64,000 bases of DNA from Bacteroidales bacterium (GTDB lineage Bacteria > Bacteroidota > Bacteroidia > Bacteroidales > Lentimicrobiaceae). Numbering within the stretch: position 1 is the first letter of the stretch; each line of letters begins with the position of its first letter. Position numbers and translations under genes: made by a program. Below are positions 37,283 through 51,097 of the stretch, piece by piece. The notes beneath the pieces were generated by a model. It worked only from the letters and a program-made list of their open reading frames with translations, did no database searches and was not told the DNA's origin. Location: the NCBI GenBank assembly GCA_016709025.1, contig JADJEQ010000009.1, forward strand, positions 176,192 to 240,191, written 5' to 3'.

Positions 37283-37696
37283 CTAATGAAAGGGGATGTT
37301 TTTAAAAAATTTTAAAATTTCAGGTGCAAAAATAATGATTCCAATGATAACAGACACTATAGATGTTAATAATACAGCACCGGCAGCGATATCTTTCAGA
37401 TCTCTGATGTGGGAATTCACATTGGGTTCGACCAGGTTGGCAAGTCTTTCAAGCGCACTGTTTATAAGTTCAGCAGAAATAACCACAGCAAATAGAATCA
37501 GGATAATCATCCATTTAGTGAGGCTGATTTTTAAAATAAAACCGGCAATGGTAACAAGAACTGCGGCAATAAGATGAATCCTGATATTTCTTTCATTACC
37601 CGCTATAATAATTCCTCTGAAAGCTGCAAGAAGAGATTTTCTGAAGCTGTTTTTTGAAATTGGTCCGGACATAATCCTGGAATTAATTAGATGCAA
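37283..37696 (-). CDS. dgkA: Diacylglycerol/undecaprenol kinase family protein
   Basis: A 137-residue integral membrane protein with three hydrophobic segments and the family signatures ERNIRIHLIAA and AELINSALERLANLVEPN, then RDLKDIAAGAVLL (the conserved Glu, Asn and Asp of DgkA). It phosphorylates a lipid, in Gram-positives undecaprenol. An alternative ATG eight residues in (MSGPISKNSFRKSLL) starts exactly where homology begins and may be the true start. Confidence 0.87.
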   Translation of the reverse strand: MHLINSRIMSGPISKNSFRKSLLAAFRGIIIAGNERNIRIHLIAAVLVTIAGFILKISLTKWMIILILFAVVISAELINSALERLANLVEPNVNSHIRDLKDIAAGAVLLTSIVSVIIGIIIFAPEILKFFKNIPFH

Positions 37697-37718
37697 TAAA
37701 GTTAATGAAATATTCTAA

Positions 37719-38310
37719 TTTCGGATTTCGGATTTCGGATTGTGAATTAGCCAATTAGCAAATTCGTTGATTAGTTGATTCTCCCTTCTCATCAATTCAC
37801 ACTTATCCCGTCTCTTGTCTTATCCCCCTCTTTTTCCGATTCGACCTAAGATTGCGGATTGCGGATTTGTGGAAAGAAGGGACGGGGACAGGAGGGCGAA
37901 ACATTCCGGACTGCGGATTGCGGATTTCGGAAACATCAGCATTCAAAAATAAGAACTCGGAAGACACAGATATTACGACTGCCTGTCGGCTGACAGGGAT
38001 GGTCACGGATAAAATTATTAAATCCTTCTAAATCCGTATGATCCGTGTCATCTGTGTTCAACTTAGGATCTACCAGAGAATTGCGGATTTCGGGTTTCGG
38101 ATTGTGGATTAGCCAATTAGCAAATTCGTTGATTAGTTGATTCTCCCCTTCTCTCACACACAAACTCTCTCTCTCTCTCTCAACTCACTACTCATCTCTT
38201 AGTCTCTCAGTCTCTCAGTCTCTCAGTCTCTAAGTCACTTTCTGACTTCTTACTTCTGACTTCTGACCTCTGACTTCTTACTTCTTACTTCCGACCTCCG
38301 ACTTCGGCAA
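37719..38310. repeat. Intergenic tract of heptamer and direct repeats
   Basis: No gene. It contains GGATTTC-type heptamers (37719-37742, ~37855-37940), a 52-base direct repeat (37734-37785 and 38096-38147, one mismatch, containing TTAGCCAATTAGCAAATTCG), a CT dinucleotide run (~38165-38181), an octamer run (AGTCTCTC) and GACTTCT-type heptamers up to 38300. Related tracts occur near 41.6, 56.3 and 57.6-58.2 kb. Confidence 0.8.
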
Positions 38311-38321
38311 AGCCAGAAACC

Positions 38322-38350
38322 ACAAAAGGCTACCCTTTCGGATAGCCCTT
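38322..38350 (-). terminator. Terminator of the rRNA operon
   Basis: On the minus strand AAGGGCTATCC, GAAA, GGGTAGCCTTTT: an 11-bp stem with two wobble pairs, a GAAA tetraloop and a T tract, just after 5S. Confidence 0.85.
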
Positions 38351-38361
38351 GTGTTGTAAGT

Positions 38362-38469
<108 letters not shown>

Positions 38470-38512
38470 TAATTCTTTTGGAATACGGTTATCTTTGTTT
38501 TTAGGCAAAGAT

Positions 38513-41585
<3,073 letters not shown>

Positions 41586-41600
41586 AAGAACTTACCCAAT

Positions 41601-41840
41601 TTCGGATTTCTAATTTCGGATTGCGGATTGTAAAAACCCCCAATCGTAAAACTGAAATCGTCAATCAGTTTGTGATGAATATTGGTCTCGAACCAATCTC
41701 TCCAGTCTTTTTAAACTTTGGAGCGCCCCCAACGGGCTAATTCAACTGTAAGTATTTTAAAGAACTCTTGTAATTTCGGATTTCGGATTTCGGATTTCGG
41801 ATTATTTTTAAATCTAAAATCAGCAATCTGCAATCCGCAA
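41601..41840. repeat. GGATTTC heptamers inside the rRNA spacer
   Basis: Between tRNA-Ala and 23S lie a heptamer tract at 41601-41630 and four exact TTTCGGA units at 41774-41801. CAATCTGCAATCCGCAAT at 41824-41841 can pair with the GCGGATTG of the first tract. These must be transcribed and removed with the spacer. Confidence 0.85.
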
Positions 41841-41847
41841 TGGTAAG

Positions 41848-41921
41848 TGGAGAATAACGGATTCGAACCGTTGACCCCCTGCGTGCAAGGCAGGTGCTCT
41901 AGCCAGCTGAGCTAATCCCCC
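41848..41921 (-). tRNA. tRNA-Ala (anticodon TGC)
   Basis: In reverse complement GGGGGATTAGCTCAGCTGG starts the molecule; the anticodon loop is CTTGCAC, and the T arm AACGGTTCGAATCCGTT leads to acceptor ATTCTCC plus A. All four stems form, with G-T wobbles in the acceptor. CCA is not encoded. It lies in the 16S-23S spacer. Confidence 0.95.
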
Positions 41922-41945
41922 AAACGATGCTTTTTTTGTATTATG

Positions 41946-42019
41946 TAGTCCCGCGCAGATTTGAACTGCGGACCCCTACATTATCAGTGTAGTGCTCTAA
42001 CCAACTGAGCTACGGGACT
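41946..42019 (-). tRNA. tRNA-Ile (anticodon GAT)
   Basis: In reverse complement AGTCCCGTAGCTCAGTTGG begins it; the anticodon loop is CTGATAA, the T arm GCAGTTCAAATCTGC, and the acceptor CGGGACT plus A. It is the usual spacer tRNA next to tRNA-Ala; CCA is not encoded. Confidence 0.95.
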
Positions 42020-42170
42020 ATAAAATTTCTCTTAAGATTCCTGTTCCTCAGTTATTCAGGGAAAGAGCCCTCACTCGTATCGTTCAAGGTATGTATATGT
42101 AAGTAATGAAGCAAAGCAATAAGCAACAATGAATCCCCGATAACGTGGGAGACGAGTAAATCTACTCTAG

Positions 42171-43694
<1,524 letters not shown>

Positions 43695-44002
43695 TGAAAA
43701 ATTTAAAAATGTTCTCTAGATGTACTCTCAGTATCATATTCACATATAATACCGCATTGTTGCTTATTTTCGTTTGCTCCAATAGTTCAAAGAACTCTCT
43801 TTTTTCCCGCTCCAAAGTCAAACTGCAAAGTTTTCCTCTCGTTTGGGGCTGCAAAATTACAAACTATTTTGAATCTCGCAACTTTTTTGAAAAATATTTT
43901 TTCAAAACTTTTTATGTCAATGATCGCCCGCCTTTCTCTCCTCTTTACTCGCCTTTTCGTCTAACGGGATTGCAAAAGTATAACCTTTTTTTATTCTGAC
44001 AA
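43695..44002 (-). promoter_or_regulatory. rRNA operon promoter and leader
   Basis: On the minus strand TTG (44000-44002), 19 bases and TACTTTTG (43973-43980) match the Bacteroidota promoter. The ~280-base leader to 16S is AT-rich and has no gene. The first base after the -7 region is part of TACTTTTGCA, as at 28223. Confidence 0.7.
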
Positions 44003-44175
44003 GCGTTTCTTAAAGAAAATTTAAAATAAACTTCATGCTCAATTAATATCTGTTAAGCATCAAAGAGTTAACGAATGAAATTTCTTCGGATTTGTACTTA
44101 GTATTATGCAGGAGTGGACAAATCTGCTGATTTCCCGCCAGGGAAACCCCAGATTAACCATCTTTATTATAACTC

Positions 44176-44209
44176 AAAGGGACAGTTTATCTTTGACAAC
44201 TGTCCCTTT
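44176..44209 (-). terminator. Terminator-like hairpin after the GH13 gene
   Basis: Perfect 12-bp arms AAAGGGACAGTT and AACTGTCCCTTT with a 10-base loop, ~20 bases after the stop at 44229. It also insulates the rRNA promoter from the gene; the T tract is weak. Confidence 0.65.
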
Positions 44210-44228
44210 GTTAAGTGAAATGTGATAA

Positions 44229-47048
44229 TTACCTTAGAATTAGAACGGTAGATTGCACTCCAGTGTCTGTTACAAGTTTAAGCAAATATAAACCCGGCTT
44301 TTGACCTTCGGCATTCCATTCAAACGTACGTTGACCCGGTTGAAGAATTCCTTTATAAACATCGGTTATCAGCCTTCCGTTAATATCATATACATTAATA
44401 TGAGTAAAAGTAGACTGCCTGATGCTGACCGGAATTGTAAAAACAGATGTTGAAGGATTTGGGAATGCTTTGCCAAGCATGGTAGTGCCGTCAGGCCTGA
44501 TTTCTTCGACTGCAAGCCCTGTTTCCGGTTTTGCCAGCTTCCTGCTGGTATACAGCCGGTATTCACCTCCCTGCAGGCTGATCGGGTCATTGCCGGAAAC
44601 TACATCAATGGAATCACCGGTAAAATATTCATACCATTTTCCTGTCTGTGGGAAACCCGGCACGATTTCACCCTCTACAACATTAAAATTTCCAAGTAAT
44701 ACAACCGACATATCAGGATGGTTCAGGTTGATCTTTTTCTGATATCCTGATACATTTAATGTGTAATCTGTAGTGGAGAATGCATTGTGTTCTTTTCTCA
44801 GTTTGAGTATTTCAGCAACCACATTGAAGAGTGTTTTACGTCTGTAATCATTCAGGTAATCCCAGCGGATGGGCTTTTCGCCAGTACGGCCATTGAATTC
44901 AATGGGGTAGTCATATCCAAGCTCACCAAACTGCCAGATCATCTTGGGCCCCGGAATACAGTAAAGGAAAACGCTCGCCAGTTGCATCCGTTCCATTGCA
45001 TTTGTAGAATCCCGAAGGTTATACGCCGGATTGGATGTATTTCCTTCTTTCAATACTTTCACCATGATCCTCTCCTCGTCGTGACTTTCCATATAGGAAA
45101 CCAGGTTGGGCACTGACCATCCCCTGGCTTTATAAGATGCCCATGAGAAGTTTGTGTTGGAAGCAGACCCTTTGGCGGCATCTGCAAAGTTGCCGTTGCT
45201 GTTGCCCCATATCATCATGCCATAAGTAGCAAGTTCTTTTTCTTCTGTATTGTCAGCAAAATGCTCAAGAATAACATAAGCATCAGATTTGGCCGTCCAG
45301 ATTGAATCTGCGATACGCTTCCAGATCGCGATTCTTGAAGCATCGTATTGTCCCCAGGCACCAACATTACCAAGGGTGTTTTTTTGAGTAAAGCCTTTTG
45401 ACAGATCAAACCGGTAACCATCTACTTTGTATTCATCGATCCAGTATTTTACCACCCGGTCGACCAGGTATGCGGTAGCTGGGCTCTCATGATTAAAGTC
45501 GAAGCCTACGTTATAATCATGTTTTGCAACCGGGTTGAACCATGGATTGTTCGCTGCCGGGCGGTTGTTGGCAGCATCCCAGTATAGCATTACCATAGGA
45601 GAGGTCCCGAAAGAGTGATTCAGCACCATATCAATAATTACTGCAAAACCTTGAGCATGGCACTCATCGATGAATCGTTTCAGATCGTTTTCCGGACCAT
45701 AATACTTATCAGGTGCGAAGTAAAAATTTGGATTATAACCCCAGCTCAGGTTGCCTTCAAATTCACTGACCGGCATCAGTTCAATGGCATTTACGCCTAG
45801 TCTTTTGAGGTAGCCAAGCGTATCAATCAGGGTCTGATAATCATGTTTAGCCAGGAAGTCACGAACGAGCAGTTCATAAATGATAAGATCTTCTTTTTCA
45901 GGAGCCGGGAAATTGTTGTTCACCCATTGATATGGTTCCTGTCCGGTCTGAAGAACAGTGGCCACTCCCATTGCCTTTCCTGAAGGGTAATCAAGGATTC
46001 CCGGGTAGGTTGATTCCGAAATATATTTGTCATTCCATGGATCTGATACTTTTTCAGCATATGGGTCGCCTATCCGGATAGAGCCATCCACTACGTACTG
46101 AAATATATATTCGGTTCCCGGTGTCAGGTTCTGAAGTGTACGCCAGTACCTGTTTCCATCAGGGGTGCGGTACATAAAACCTGATTCATCAAATTCCCAG
46201 TTGTTGAAATCGCCGATAATAAATGCATTCTCTTTTTCAGGTGCATACAAACACAAAGTAGCCTCTGTATCACTGATATAGTTGATGCCATCAGCTATTC
46301 CTGCAGGTAGTTCCATCACTGTTACAGGTGACATAATATAATAGTACATGGAATCGGAAGCGGTTTCGGTGCTGTTTTTTGCTGTTATCTTTAATCTGAA
46401 TTTACCGGAACCTTCTGCAATAATAACCTCTGTAAGGCTGTTTCCTTGAACCGATTTACGTAGTATATCATTGATATACAAAAACATAGAATCAGCAGTA
46501 TTAGAGGCTGCTTCCAAATTGAACTGAACTCCTGAATTTATAAGCAATGCTTCTTCAGAAGGCAGGTTGATCCTCGTAAACAAACCTGACGGGTAGACAT
46601 CGGCAAAGATATCTCCACCGGTTTCAGTCTTTCCTTCCAGCCAGGAGCCTCCAACCTGAACGCCACTCCTGAAAACAAAGGCCATCTGCAGTATTTGCTC
46701 TGAAGCGGGTACGACATAGTACTGCCTGATATCAGGGTTAATGATTAATTTGTAGAGGTCCTGACCAATCCTTTCAAGCTTGGTTGCAGGTGAATTGACT
46801 CCCCAGTTGGTCTTAACATATTTCCAGTCGGAGGTGCCGGAACTGAGGTTGGTTATGACCCCTGTATGTGCATAAACATCACCGGTATAACCGGCTAAAC
46901 CTGCATTGCCGAGTGCAGCATTAAAAATTATTTCTACCGCACTGTTGTCTGCAGGGAAAGCAGGATTGGTGGTAATAAGCTGAGCGTTTGCTATCCCCGA
47001 GAGGAGAAGGAGTGAAAAAGTAGTTAAAATGGTGAATCTTGCTTTCAT
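44229..47048 (-). CDS. T9SS-exported GH13 alpha-amylase family enzyme
   Basis: A 939-residue secreted glycosidase. Signal peptide 1-22 (ending ANAQ); an N-terminal beta domain to ~250 (SNPAFPADNSAVEIIF-like, as in SusE/F-type starch-binding proteins); a CBM48-like domain at ~260-365 (AFIIGDFNNWEFD); then the catalytic barrel with the GH13 regions VIDMVLNHSFG, GYRFDLSKGF (nucleophile Asp near 546), VILEHFADN (acid Glu near 595) and YMESHDEER (Asp near 655). The last ~80 residues (AFPNPSTSVFTIPVSI, GLYLLKLVTDTG) are a T9SS sorting domain. It should cleave alpha-glucans at the cell surface (amylase or pullulanase type). The CBM-like repeats of the 490 protein may act on the same substrate. Confidence 0.9.
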   Translation of the reverse strand: MKARFTILTTFSLLLLSGIANAQLITTNPAFPADNSAVEIIFNAALGNAGLAGYTGDVYAHTGVITNLSSGTSDWKYVKTNWGVNSPATKLERIGQDLYKLIINPDIRQYYVVPASEQILQMAFVFRSGVQVGGSWLEGKTETGGDIFADVYPSGLFTRINLPSEEALLINSGVQFNLEAASNTADSMFLYINDILRKSVQGNSLTEVIIAEGSGKFRLKITAKNSTETASDSMYYYIMSPVTVMELPAGIADGINYISDTEATLCLYAPEKENAFIIGDFNNWEFDESGFMYRTPDGNRYWRTLQNLTPGTEYIFQYVVDGSIRIGDPYAEKVSDPWNDKYISESTYPGILDYPSGKAMGVATVLQTGQEPYQWVNNNFPAPEKEDLIIYELLVRDFLAKHDYQTLIDTLGYLKRLGVNAIELMPVSEFEGNLSWGYNPNFYFAPDKYYGPENDLKRFIDECHAQGFAVIIDMVLNHSFGTSPMVMLYWDAANNRPAANNPWFNPVAKHDYNVGFDFNHESPATAYLVDRVVKYWIDEYKVDGYRFDLSKGFTQKNTLGNVGAWGQYDASRIAIWKRIADSIWTAKSDAYVILEHFADNTEEKELATYGMMIWGNSNGNFADAAKGSASNTNFSWASYKARGWSVPNLVSYMESHDEERIMVKVLKEGNTSNPAYNLRDSTNAMERMQLASVFLYCIPGPKMIWQFGELGYDYPIEFNGRTGEKPIRWDYLNDYRRKTLFNVVAEILKLRKEHNAFSTTDYTLNVSGYQKKINLNHPDMSVVLLGNFNVVEGEIVPGFPQTGKWYEYFTGDSIDVVSGNDPISLQGGEYRLYTSRKLAKPETGLAVEEIRPDGTTMLGKAFPNPSTSVFTIPVSIRQSTFTHINVYDINGRLITDVYKGILQPGQRTFEWNAEGQKPGLYLLKLVTDTGVQSTVLILR

Positions 47049-47292
47049 TTTGTTAAATTATGGATTTAGCCTTCACTTCTGGCAATAGAAAAGTTAAAGG
47101 GGTTTATGTAAATTCGTTTTCAGCAGGTTAGGAGATTATAGTTCACAAATGTAGATAAAAATCAAGTGTAATTTGCATGACAGAAGTTACGGATTTTCAG
47201 TATGGATTCAGAACAGGTTGCTGGCCTGTTAACCAGAATATGGTCTCCTGGTTTTAAAGAGAAATATTACAAAGCCATTAACAGAAATTGAA

Positions 47293-49071
47293 TTATGGAT
47301 TATAGGCAGGAAGTATAACAGTAAAGGTACTGCCGTCACCTTGTATGCTGCTAACTTTAAGTTCACCCTTATTCCTTGTTACCAAATCTTTGCACAGGAT
47401 AAGCCCAAGACCTGTTCCAGGTTCCCCGGAAGTACCGGTGCGGGTATATTTAATATCAATGTTGAACAGTTTCGGCAGGTCGTTTTCAGGAATCCCAATG
47501 CCAAAATCCCTGACTTCAATTAAGTGAAAATCTACTCCCTTTTTAATATTCAATTGAATTTCACCCCCCTGAAGAGAAAACTTGAGCGCATTGGCTATCA
47601 GATTGCGGAAAACTATTCCGGCCATATTCCTGTTGGCAATTACCAATGCATCAATGTCGCCATTGATGGAAATTTTCAATTGTTTATCCCTGGCCGGAAT
47701 GGCAAAAACGGGGATAATTTCTTCGAGCAGGATGGCTGGTGAAAACTCAGACGGAGTAACTTCAGTGGTGTTTCTTTGAGTGCGTGCCCAGGATAACAGG
47801 TCTTCAAGAATTACAGCACCCTGTTCACCAGCCTGTAGTATGCCATCGGCCATTGATTTAATTTCATCTTGCGTAAATATTTCAAGATCTTCGGAAAGCA
47901 TCCTGGCAAAACTAAGTATCTGATGAAATGGTGTTCGCAAATCATGCGCAATAATCGACATTAATTTATCCTTCTGACTATTGAGTTCCTGCAATTCTTT
48001 CTGGGATTGATGCAATTCCGAAATCAGGTTCCTGGTTTCGGTTTCCAATGTTTTTCTGTTGGTAATATCCCTTAGAACTACCAGATTTCCTTTTGTTGAA
48101 TCATTTTCTTTTCCTATTGAAATGACTGAAACACTGAACCATCTTCCTGTATTTCCACCCATTTGTAGTTCGGTTTCTATATCCGGTTCATTGTTGTTAT
48201 GGTAGCAATGGTTGAAGAGCCATTCTGTTTCCCTCAGGTCGGTAAAGTGCAGATCATTGTTGAGATTCAGCATTTTTTTAGCTGCAGGATTGTAGAAAAT
48301 GATTTTAAATTCCGCATCAGTAATCACAACGCCATCGTGCATTTTTTCGGCTATTTTATTTCTGGCCAGCGGCAGTATGCTAAAGATGTTGTAGCGGGAA
48401 ATACCGAATATCAGTACAAGTCCTGTAACAACGAAACTGATCACCGTAATATCAAGCCCTTCCACAGGAGTTAATCCGACTGCATAAATAAAGGTGGCAA
48501 TAAAAGGAAATACGCTTGCTAAAAGAACTGATTTTGCCTGAGATTTAAAAGCCAGTGGCATTAATGGCAAAGAAGTAATTATAAAGACAATCCCTATCAG
48601 CACCAGTCCCAGCGAGTAGGCAATCATTACATAAAATGCAGGCCCGTGTGCATAAGAAAGAATGTTGTTACCAGCAGGACTCCAGTTAAAATCTGTCCAC
48701 ACAAAATGATGTACCCTGTTGGTGAATGCCAACAAAACGATCACTGATGGGATCAACCAAAAGATGGGAAAATATTTACGGAGCCTCTTACTCCTGCTAT
48801 TTGAAAACCCGAATGAATACTTCAGAAAAAACACTGAAGTGGCACATGCGCCGATGTATTCTATTTGCGACCACAATACTTTTAAATGAACGCTGGCAAC
48901 AGCCGATTCGATGGTTGCTGCAAATGACCATTCGGCAATCGTAAGCATCATTAAGGTAAAGTAGAGATGACTTCTTGAATAACCTTTCAAAAAACTGAAA
49001 ATGGAAATCCCTGCTGCAATCATAAAATTGAAGAAAAGAATCCATGATATATAATTGAAGTCCAAATCCAT
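47293..49071 (-). CDS. Sensor histidine kinase with 7TM N-terminal domain and PAS
   Basis: A 592-residue membrane kinase. Residues 1-~235 hold seven hydrophobic segments (histidine-kinase 7TM type). A PAS domain follows at ~245-350 (IAEKMHDGVVITDAEFKII, ending VVLRDITNRKTLE), then a short coiled coil, HisKA with IIAHDLRTPFHQILSF (phospho-His near 375), and HATPase with NLIANALKFS, DFGIGIPE and GTGLGL. No response regulator is adjacent, so the partner is elsewhere. The signal is unknown. Confidence 0.9.
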   Translation of the reverse strand: MDLDFNYISWILFFNFMIAAGISIFSFLKGYSRSHLYFTLMMLTIAEWSFAATIESAVASVHLKVLWSQIEYIGACATSVFFLKYSFGFSNSRSKRLRKYFPIFWLIPSVIVLLAFTNRVHHFVWTDFNWSPAGNNILSYAHGPAFYVMIAYSLGLVLIGIVFIITSLPLMPLAFKSQAKSVLLASVFPFIATFIYAVGLTPVEGLDITVISFVVTGLVLIFGISRYNIFSILPLARNKIAEKMHDGVVITDAEFKIIFYNPAAKKMLNLNNDLHFTDLRETEWLFNHCYHNNNEPDIETELQMGGNTGRWFSVSVISIGKENDSTKGNLVVLRDITNRKTLETETRNLISELHQSQKELQELNSQKDKLMSIIAHDLRTPFHQILSFARMLSEDLEIFTQDEIKSMADGILQAGEQGAVILEDLLSWARTQRNTTEVTPSEFSPAILLEEIIPVFAIPARDKQLKISINGDIDALVIANRNMAGIVFRNLIANALKFSLQGGEIQLNIKKGVDFHLIEVRDFGIGIPENDLPKLFNIDIKYTRTGTSGEPGTGLGLILCKDLVTRNKGELKVSSIQGDGSTFTVILPAYNP

Positions 49072-49495
49072 TTCTGAAGTTCCCGGGAAATGCTATTAAT
49101 TTTTGTTAAAGAACGGCATACGGGATGTCGCCTTGTTATATTAATGAAAAAAGTAATGATTTGTAATCTGTTGGCCTGCTTTAATGCCGGGAGTTTTTTT
49201 CATGTGAATTCCCCACGTTCCAGGCAGAATGAATATAAAATCTGAGTATTGCGGTTTTGAAAATAAATGACAAATTTCAGCTGATTCCGTGATGCCGATT
49301 GCGTTAAATAAGCGTTGTTTTCTTAAAAAGCGAATTGATAAGAATGCTTCAACAATATTGAACTTTCAGGTGTTATATTTATTGATATTTTTTATTTTGT
49401 GTGCCAGACATAATTGTCTGAAATTCTCTTAACTTTGTCAACGTGTTAAATGTTACTGAGAGAATCGGAAAAACAACCCAAAACGTAATGTTTTT
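49072..49495. other. 424-base divergent intergenic region
   Basis: It separates the kinase gene and the stress-protein gene. TAACTTTG (49429-49436) fits a -7 element for the plus-strand gene, but no TTG lies 19-20 bases before it. Nothing else is seen. Confidence 0.35.
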
Positions 49496-50338
49496 ATGGA
49501 TACAAAAATGAATGACATTATCCTGGTTCCAACTGACTTTTCAGAAGTCTGTACGAATGCCGCAAGCCAGGCAGCAGAAGCTGCAAAATTGCTGAATATG
49601 AAAGTTATATTGCTGCACATCATCAACAGCGATACAAAAGCGTTTTTAAAAAATGAAAATCTGACTGCAGGATCCCTTGAAGAAAAATTACAGGAACTTG
49701 CTTCACATCTTGCGGCAAAATACCAGGTAACCGTTGAGTTTATGACCCGTGAGGGAAGTATTTTCACGGAAATAGGTGAAGTTGTAAAAGATCTGGGAGT
49801 TAGCCTGGTTTATCTTGGTACTCATGGCAAAGTTGGTTTGCAGCATCTAACCGGCAGTTTTGCATTAAAGGTTGTCACTTCTTCAGAAGCCCCGACCATT
49901 GTGGTTCAGAAAAGAGCTTTTTCAGAAGGATATAAACAGATTGTTCTTCCGATGACGAGTGAAGCCGGCCCGCTTGATAAAACAAGATGGGCAGTTTACA
50001 TTGCCAAAAAATTCAATGCGACCATTCACATTTTCCTGGCAGGTGAAGCAAACGAAGCCGTATACAACGCTTCAAAACAAATTGCTGGTTACCTTGCCAA
50101 GAATAATGTTAAATACACCGAAAGAACTGCTGAAAAGAGTGGTAATTTCTCCAAACAGGTGATTGATTACGCCACAACAACAAATTCAGATCTTATCATG
50201 ATCATGACGAATCCTGATAAAGGCTTTGGGAAATTCCTGCTTGGTAGTTATGATGAGGATATCATCTTCAATACCAGCCAGATTCCCGTTATGTGCATCA
50301 ATCCCCGTAAATTCAACTACGAGATATTGAAGCTGTAA
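49496..50338 (+). CDS. Universal stress protein, tandem UspA domains
   Basis: A 280-residue cytoplasmic protein with two UspA-like halves. The first starts IILVPTDFSEVCTNAASQAA and has the nucleotide-binding end GTHGKVGLQHLTGSFALKVV. The second starts QIVLPMTSEAGPLDKTRW and has a weaker loop (MTNPDKGFGKFLLGSYDED). The two-domain form is common in Bacteroidota. Likely binds ATP in the first half and helps survival under stress. A strong terminator follows. Confidence 0.9.
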   Translation: MDTKMNDIILVPTDFSEVCTNAASQAAEAAKLLNMKVILLHIINSDTKAFLKNENLTAGSLEEKLQELASHLAAKYQVTVEFMTREGSIFTEIGEVVKDLGVSLVYLGTHGKVGLQHLTGSFALKVVTSSEAPTIVVQKRAFSEGYKQIVLPMTSEAGPLDKTRWAVYIAKKFNATIHIFLAGEANEAVYNASKQIAGYLAKNNVKYTERTAEKSGNFSKQVIDYATTTNSDLIMIMTNPDKGFGKFLLGSYDEDIIFNTSQIPVMCINPRKFNYEILKL

Positions 50339-50360
50339 TCAGATATTTATATGTTTCATG

Positions 50361-50384
50361 CTCCGGCTTGCCGGAGTTTTTTTT
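50361..50384 (+). terminator. Rho-independent terminator
   Basis: Perfect CTCCGGC/GCCGGAG stem, TT loop and eight T, 22 bases after the stress-protein stop. Confidence 0.93.
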
Positions 50385-50444
50385 ATCCACAGGTGCCAAC
50401 TTCTAGTGTTTTGCAGGAGTTTTATCTGAAGAATAAATATTCTT

Positions 50445-51050
50445 ATGAGTCTGACCAATCTGACAGAATTCATCGTTGAGAAAATGAGGCGGGAGCTGCC
50501 TGAATATGTTGTATATCATAGCGTTGAACACACACTTGATGTTCATCAGGCCGCAATCAGGCTTGCAGAGCTTGAAGGACTTGATGAAGCTTCAACCAGG
50601 CTTGTAAGTGCCGCTGCCTTGTTACATGATTCAGGAATAACTGTCAGTTTTAAAAATCATGAAGACATCTCTGCTGAAATTGCTGAAAAATATCTTCCTT
50701 CGTTCGGGTTTAAACCAGAAGAGATTGAGAAGATCAAGCAAATGATCATTACCACCAAACTGCCTCAGTCAGCGACTAACATTGAAGCACAGATTTTATG
50801 TGATGCAGATCTGGATTACCTGGGAAGAGGTGATTTTTTCATCATCGGTCAGAAACTGCGTTTTGAATGGGAACTTGCCGGAAACAAAATCAATTTGTGC
50901 GAATGGTATATCATTCAGATGGATTTTCTAAAAAAGCATCAATACTTTACAGAATCTGCCCGTAACCTGCGTGAGCAGCGCAAACAGGCAAATCTTTTAG
51001 AAATTGAGCATCTTTGTACATTCAGGTGTAACGAAAATCAGCAGAAATAA
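50445..51050 (+). CDS. HD-domain phosphohydrolase
   Basis: A 201-residue protein with the metal-binding pattern of the HD family: YHSVEHTLDV (His), SAAALLHDSGI (His-Asp near 64) and CDADLDYLGRGDFF (Asp). It fits the (p)ppGpp/nucleotide-type HD hydrolases, but no other domain narrows the substrate. It starts 107 bases after the previous stop, beyond the terminator, and 47 bases before ligA, with which it may be transcribed. Confidence 0.85.
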   Translation: MSLTNLTEFIVEKMRRELPEYVVYHSVEHTLDVHQAAIRLAELEGLDEASTRLVSAAALLHDSGITVSFKNHEDISAEIAEKYLPSFGFKPEEIEKIKQMIITTKLPQSATNIEAQILCDADLDYLGRGDFFIIGQKLRFEWELAGNKINLCEWYIIQMDFLKKHQYFTESARNLREQRKQANLLEIEHLCTFRCNENQQK

Positions 51051-51097
51051 ACCATTTTAGGATATAATGGCTTAATGCGTTCAATACGACTGAGTTT

